The position numbers and the translations under genes were made by a program. Positions 33,900 through 36,987 of a stretch of DNA of 36,987 nucleotides are shown here, piece after piece. A model generated the notes under the pieces. That model saw only the letters and a list, made by a program, of their open reading frames with translations, made no database searches and was not told the DNA's origin. Source of the stretch: Gammaproteobacteria bacterium (GTDB lineage: Bacteria; Pseudomonadota; Gammaproteobacteria; Arenicellales; JAJDZL01); the NCBI GenBank assembly GCA_022823405.1, contig JAJDXD010000003.1, forward strand, positions 1 to 36,987, in the 5' to 3' direction. Positions within the stretch are counted from its first letter, which is position 1. Every line of letters begins with the position of its first letter.

Positions 33900-34581
33900 T
33901 GCTAATGGTGGCTACAAAAGAGTCACCATCATTCGAGACTGCTCATTACGTGTGAGTAAAGGAGAAATTGTGGCGCTTTTAGGTCGCAATGGAGCAGGTA
34001 AGTCTACGCTGATGAAATACACGATGGGGCTAGTGGACACATTCGGCGGTTCAGTGTCAATTGATGGAAACACATTACCACAATCCACTTCCAAGCGGGT
34101 GAAGATGGGCCTCGGTTATGTGCCGCAGGGACGTTATGTATTTCCTCGGCTGAGCGTACCCGAAAATATCGCTGTAGCGGCTTTGGCATGTGGGCATAAC
34201 CGCCATGAGTCAATAGACGATGCATTTGAGGACTTTCCAATTTTGGCCGAAAAGAAAGAGGCTTTGGCTGGTACTTTAAGTGGAGGGCAACAACAGATTC
34301 TTTCAATCGCGCGGGCTCTGGCAACCAAACCCCAAGTATTGTTACTTGATGAACCAACAGAAGGTGTTCAACCATCAATTATTGAAGAGATTGGTGAGAA
34401 ACTGAAACGGCTAAACGAGGAACGGGGGCTTTCGATATTGATTGCAGAGCAAAATCTTGACTTTTGCCTTTCGATTGCAAAGCGCGCCTACATATTGAAC
34501 AATGGTTCGATTTCACATGAAACTACAAGAGACGAACTGATTGAAAACAAAACAATTCTTCACGAATTGCTAGGAGTGTGA
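33883..34581 (+). CDS. urea/amide ABC transporter ATPase (UrtE/LivF type)
   Basis: The ATPase is 232 residues long if it starts at the GTG at 33883, which follows GGAAGG and gives the family-typical opening LQISNANGGYKR; a TTG 15 bases earlier is possible. Motifs are Walker A LLGRNGAGKSTLM, LGYVPQGRYVFPRLSV, signature LSGGQQQILSIARAL and Walker B LLLDEPTEGVQPSI. The DEPTEG-QPSI form is diagnostic of UrtE. It overlaps the fusion gene by 17 bases and pairs with the UrtD-like half of the fusion to drive transport. Confidence 0.93.
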   Translation: MLQISNANGGYKRVTIIRDCSLRVSKGEIVALLGRNGAGKSTLMKYTMGLVDTFGGSVSIDGNTLPQSTSKRVKMGLGYVPQGRYVFPRLSVPENIAVAALACGHNRHESIDDAFEDFPILAEKKEALAGTLSGGQQQILSIARALATKPQVLLLDEPTEGVQPSIIEEIGEKLKRLNEERGLSILIAEQNLDFCLSIAKRAYILNNGSISHETTRDELIENKTILHELLGV

Positions 34582-34593
34582 AAGGAGTTGAAA

Positions 34594-34782
34594 ATGACAA
34601 TGTGGACAAAAGAAAACCTAGTCCAGTATCGAAAACAATTGGGATGGGACGAGTTGAATGATGAACAATTGAATCAGGTCCTGGCAATACTCAATAGTGC
34701 TCACGATACCTTGGAATCTCTTGATGGAATCTCTTGGGTAGAACCCGATATTGGATTTCGTGTTAAAGTTAAGTGTGATTGA
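34594..34782 (+). CDS. small AtzG/GatC-like accessory protein of the adjacent amidase
   Basis: This 62-residue acidic protein is encoded just before the amidase gene; the ATG at 34594 is preceded by AAAGGAG (34581-34587). The pattern of a single N-terminal helical segment (ENLVQYRKQLGWDELNDEQLNQ), a second helix (VLAILNSAHDTLESL) and a short EPDIGFRV tail recalls AtzG and GatC. These small subunits hold amidase-signature partners (AtzE, GatA). Its stop is one base before the likely amidase start, which supports a stoichiometric complex. No motif is conserved enough to prove this; the assignment rests on size, pattern and position. Confidence 0.6.
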   Translation: MTMWTKENLVQYRKQLGWDELNDEQLNQVLAILNSAHDTLESLDGISWVEPDIGFRVKVKCD

Positions 34783-34783
34783 A

Positions 34784-36181
34784 GTGGAAAAGAGTAATTT
34801 ATACGAACTCACGATTGCTGAACTAAGTCGTAAGATACATCACGGTGAATTCTCCGTAACTGAGCTAGTGAGCTCGTGTCTTGACAGAATCGAAAAGACA
34901 CAGGAAACCACAAATGCTTTTGTAGCACTCAACCCAGAATTGGCATTGGAGACCGCCCGGAAGCTGGATTTGCATTTCGGACAAGGTCAAATCAGCGGAC
35001 CGCTACATGGAATTCCAGTTGCTGTCAAGGACAATTATCTGACCGCAGATTATCCGACTACAGCTTGCTCAAAAATTTACCCGGACAATCCAATTGGGCT
35101 TGATTCGACAATGGTTGCAAAATTGCGAAGTGCCGGTGCAGTCATTATTGGAAAAACCAACATGCACGAATGGGCATATGGAGCGACCAACGAAGAATCG
35201 TCATTTGGAGCCACCCGAAATCCCTGGAACAGTAACCACATTACAGGCGGGTCTAGTGGTGGTTCTGGCGCTGCTTTAGCGGCTAGAATGGTGCCTGCAG
35301 CACTTGGAAGCGATACTGGAGGCTCCATCCGAATTCCGTCATCTGCCTGTGGTGTGAGTGGATTGAAACCTACTGCTGGACGCGTCAGTCGTACTGGAAT
35401 TCTACCGTTGTCATGGACGCTTGATATTGGAGGGCCTATGGCTCGGTCGGCACAAGATCTTAGAATCTTGTTCGATGTCATTGCGGGATTCGATCCCAAG
35501 TGCCCAACTACATACGGAATTTGTTCCGCTAACAAAATAAAAAATTCAGGTCATCGTTTTCGTATTGCTATGTTTCGTAGCAGTGAAATCCTCTGTGATG
35601 ACGCTGTCACAGAATCAGTGGAGCAAGCATTAGCTGTATTGCGTGAAGATGGAGCCGTTGTGGATGAGGTTAACTTTACAGGACTGGAAACTGGCTTTGG
35701 TGCCTGGAAAATCATACTCCACTGTGAAGCCGCTGCCTATCATGCAAAATTTCTTGCGGAATCTGCCGATCTGTATTCTGACAATGTCAGAGTTCAAGTC
35801 GAAGCCGGTCGCTGTTTATCTTCATCAACATACCTTAAGGCACAACAGTATCGCGCTGTATTTAATCAAAGATTCAGTCAGCTCACTAATCAATATGACC
35901 TGATTGTAATGCCAACGCTCCCGGTAACTGCACCACGAATTGGTCAAAGGGAGCTTGAGGTTAACAACTCAACAATAACGTCACAAGACGCTATGACTTC
36001 GATAGCGTGGATAGCAAACTTTACCGGCCTGCCAGCCACTTCGATTCCATGCGGATTTGATGAGCGAGGACTTCCGATAGGGTTGATGTTTGTAGGACCC
36101 CCGTTTGGCGAAGATACGATTCTCTCAGTTGCCGAAAGGTATCAAGCTCTTACCGATTGGCATAATTTAGTACCGAGTTGA
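34784..36181 (+). CDS. amidase-signature-family amidase (AtzE/GatA-like)
   Basis: The enzyme is about 465 residues long from a GTG at 34784, which gives the family-typical start EKSNLYELTIAELSRKI. The catalytic triad is complete at GatA spacing: Lys82 (PVAVKDNY), cis-Ser157 (GGSSGGSGAALAA) and nucleophile Ser181 (GSDTGGSIRIPSS), 75 and 24 residues apart. The C-terminal NFTGLPATSIPCGFDERGLPIGLMFVG is also typical. It hydrolyses a carboxamide to acid and ammonia. Its coupling to an AtzG-like protein, a urea/amide importer and an AmiC-like sensor gene points to a small amide or urea derivative, not aminoacyl-tRNA. GatB is not encoded nearby. Confidence 0.92.
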   Translation: MEKSNLYELTIAELSRKIHHGEFSVTELVSSCLDRIEKTQETTNAFVALNPELALETARKLDLHFGQGQISGPLHGIPVAVKDNYLTADYPTTACSKIYPDNPIGLDSTMVAKLRSAGAVIIGKTNMHEWAYGATNEESSFGATRNPWNSNHITGGSSGGSGAALAARMVPAALGSDTGGSIRIPSSACGVSGLKPTAGRVSRTGILPLSWTLDIGGPMARSAQDLRILFDVIAGFDPKCPTTYGICSANKIKNSGHRFRIAMFRSSEILCDDAVTESVEQALAVLREDGAVVDEVNFTGLETGFGAWKIILHCEAAAYHAKFLAESADLYSDNVRVQVEAGRCLSSSTYLKAQQYRAVFNQRFSQLTNQYDLIVMPTLPVTAPRIGQRELEVNNSTITSQDAMTSIAWIANFTGLPATSIPCGFDERGLPIGLMFVGPPFGEDTILSVAERYQALTDWHNLVPS

Positions 36182-36223
36182 ATTCGATTCCTTTGATGGC
36201 CATCGCTACTACTGGAGATACAA

Positions 36224-36895
36224 ATGCCTGATCTGGAAAGTGAATTGGGCGAAACTGATCACAATTCTTACATTCCTATTGGCGTCCTGTTTTCTCAAAG
36301 CGGTCCAATGTCTGTGACCGAACTAGCGCACCTGAAAGGGACCCTGATGGCAATTGAAGAAGTCAATAGAGGTGGCGGTATTGACGGAATGCTGCTTCAA
36401 CCGATCATTGACGATCCAAAATCAGACCCAATTACCTCTCGAAAATTAGCAAACAAACTGCTAACCCAGGACCAAGTATCGGTAATTTTTGGGTGCTGTT
36501 CTTCAAGTATTCGTAAAGCAGTACTTCCAATCATTGAACGTCACGGCGCGTTGCTGTTTTACCCTTCGTTTTACGAGGGATTCGAGTACTCACCAAATAT
36601 TGTGTATACAGGTGCTACACCTAACCAAACTGTGATACCACTCGTGGAAATGCTGTTTAACAAGTACGGGAAAAGATTTGCAATGGTTGGTTCAGACTAC
36701 ATATATGCGCATGAGATTAATCGAATCGTCAAGGAATTCCTGATTGAAAGTAGCGGATCAGTTGTAACCGAACTTTATATTCAGCAAGGGGCAGATAAAG
36801 AACAATTCAAACTGGCTGCAGAAAAACTAGCAATGTATTCACCTGACATCACTGCTGTCCCGTTGTTCAGAGAAGAATGTCTTGTATCTAATTGA
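36224..36895 (+). pseudogene. AmiC-like amide sensor, truncated after about 60% of its length
   Basis: The 223 residues present match the first part of AmiC, the amide-binding negative regulator of aliphatic amidase operons: IGVLFSQSGPMSVTELAHLKG, AVLPIIERHGALLFYPSFYE, GFEYSPNIVYTGATPNQT and AMVGSDYIYAHEINRIV. Intact AmiC has about 385 residues. The similarity stops abruptly around SPDITAV, followed by about a dozen unrelated codons and a stop. The second lobe of the binding cleft is missing, so it cannot work in the normal way. Insertion or deletion at about 36855-36865 is the simplest explanation. A signal peptide is absent, as in cytoplasmic AmiC. Confidence 0.75.
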
Positions 36896-36913
36896 TAGTA
36901 TTAAAATAAAACC

Positions 36914-36973
36914 CTGTTGGAGGGTGTCCGAGACTTCAGCGGATGCTGACACATTCCGCCGCCCTCCAAACAG
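36914..36973. repeat. large imperfect inverted repeat near the truncation point, possible mobile-element end
   Basis: CTGTTGGAGGG (36914-36924) is matched by CCCTCCAAACAG (36962-36973), one extra base apart from perfect complementarity. Inside, GTGTC (36924-36928) and GACAC (36948-36952) add a second stem, and TCCG/CGGA/TCCG repeat in alternating orientation. It lies 19 bases after the premature stop of the AmiC-like gene. It could be the terminal repeat region of an insertion sequence whose transposase lies beyond the window, or a structured 3' end. Confidence 0.45.
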
Positions 36974-36987
36974 AGCAGCTATCAGTC

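Noticed and set aside
35077..35535. 152-residue minus-strand open frame inside the amidase gene
   Set aside because: It is the mirror of the amidase catalytic region, which carries the complete triad at conserved spacing.
1..36987. CRISPR array, phage module, toxin-antitoxin or restriction genes
   Set aside because: No regularly spaced repeats and no proteins of these classes were found; the window is metabolic and transport genes throughout.

Overview
The window comes from a bacterium that is probably a free-living or host-associated marine member of the Pseudomonadota. That is inferred from glutathione-dependent formaldehyde oxidation genes, Urt/Fmd-, Pot- and ProU-type ABC transporters, and moderate GC with AT-rich intergenic DNA. 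No rRNA, tRNA or CRISPR array was seen, so the taxonomy stays open. The content is dominated by uptake and breakdown of small nitrogen compounds: betaine-like osmolytes, polyamine-like amines, and amides or urea, together with C1 detoxification.

Layout. (1) 1-2.4 kb: the end of an alpha/beta hydrolase gene, a thiamine-diphosphate enzyme resembling sulfoacetaldehyde acetyltransferase (Xsc), and a possible 52-residue ORF behind a strong Shine-Dalgarno. (2) 2.4-3.1 kb: a long intergenic stretch ending in a good promoter. (3) 3.1-8.4 kb: a betaine/proline-type ABC transporter with a binding protein, an intercistronic terminator, an ATPase, and two tandem permeases that share an unusual N-terminal extension. 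(4) 8.7-10.7 kb, minus strand: frmA and fghA for formaldehyde oxidation. (5) 11.0-12.2 kb, minus: a fusion of a flavin-reductase-like domain to a LysR effector domain with no helix-turn-helix. (6) 12.6-14.3 kb: an acyl-CoA synthetase. (7) 14.4-23.3 kb, minus: a compact eight-gene cluster, potD-potA-potB-potC, P1-family peptidase/amidase, class III aminotransferase, and small and large subunits of an N,N-dimethylformamidase-like enzyme. (8) 23.6-27.1 kb: cytochrome c, then carbonic anhydrase, thioesterase and macrodomain genes with ATGA overlaps, then a DMT-family exporter. (9) 27.2-29.4 kb: a class V aminotransferase-fold protein and a methyltransferase. (10) 29.8-36.9 kb: a urea/amide-type ABC transporter in which the second permease is fused to its ATPase, an AtzG/GatC-like small protein, an amidase-signature hydrolase, and an AmiC-like amide sensor gene that is cut short close to a large inverted repeat at the window edge.

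How they fit. The strongest candidate for an undescribed system is the 14.4-23.3 kb cluster: polyamine-type importer, autoprocessing amidopeptidase, aminotransferase and DMFase-like iron amidohydrolase. It reads as a single transcription unit for importing a substituted amide or amine, hydrolysing it and transaminating the product. The 29.8-36.9 kb region is a second, independent amide-uptake and hydrolysis unit. frmA/fghA would handle formaldehyde from demethylation of methylated amines or betaine, but that link is inferred from proximity only.
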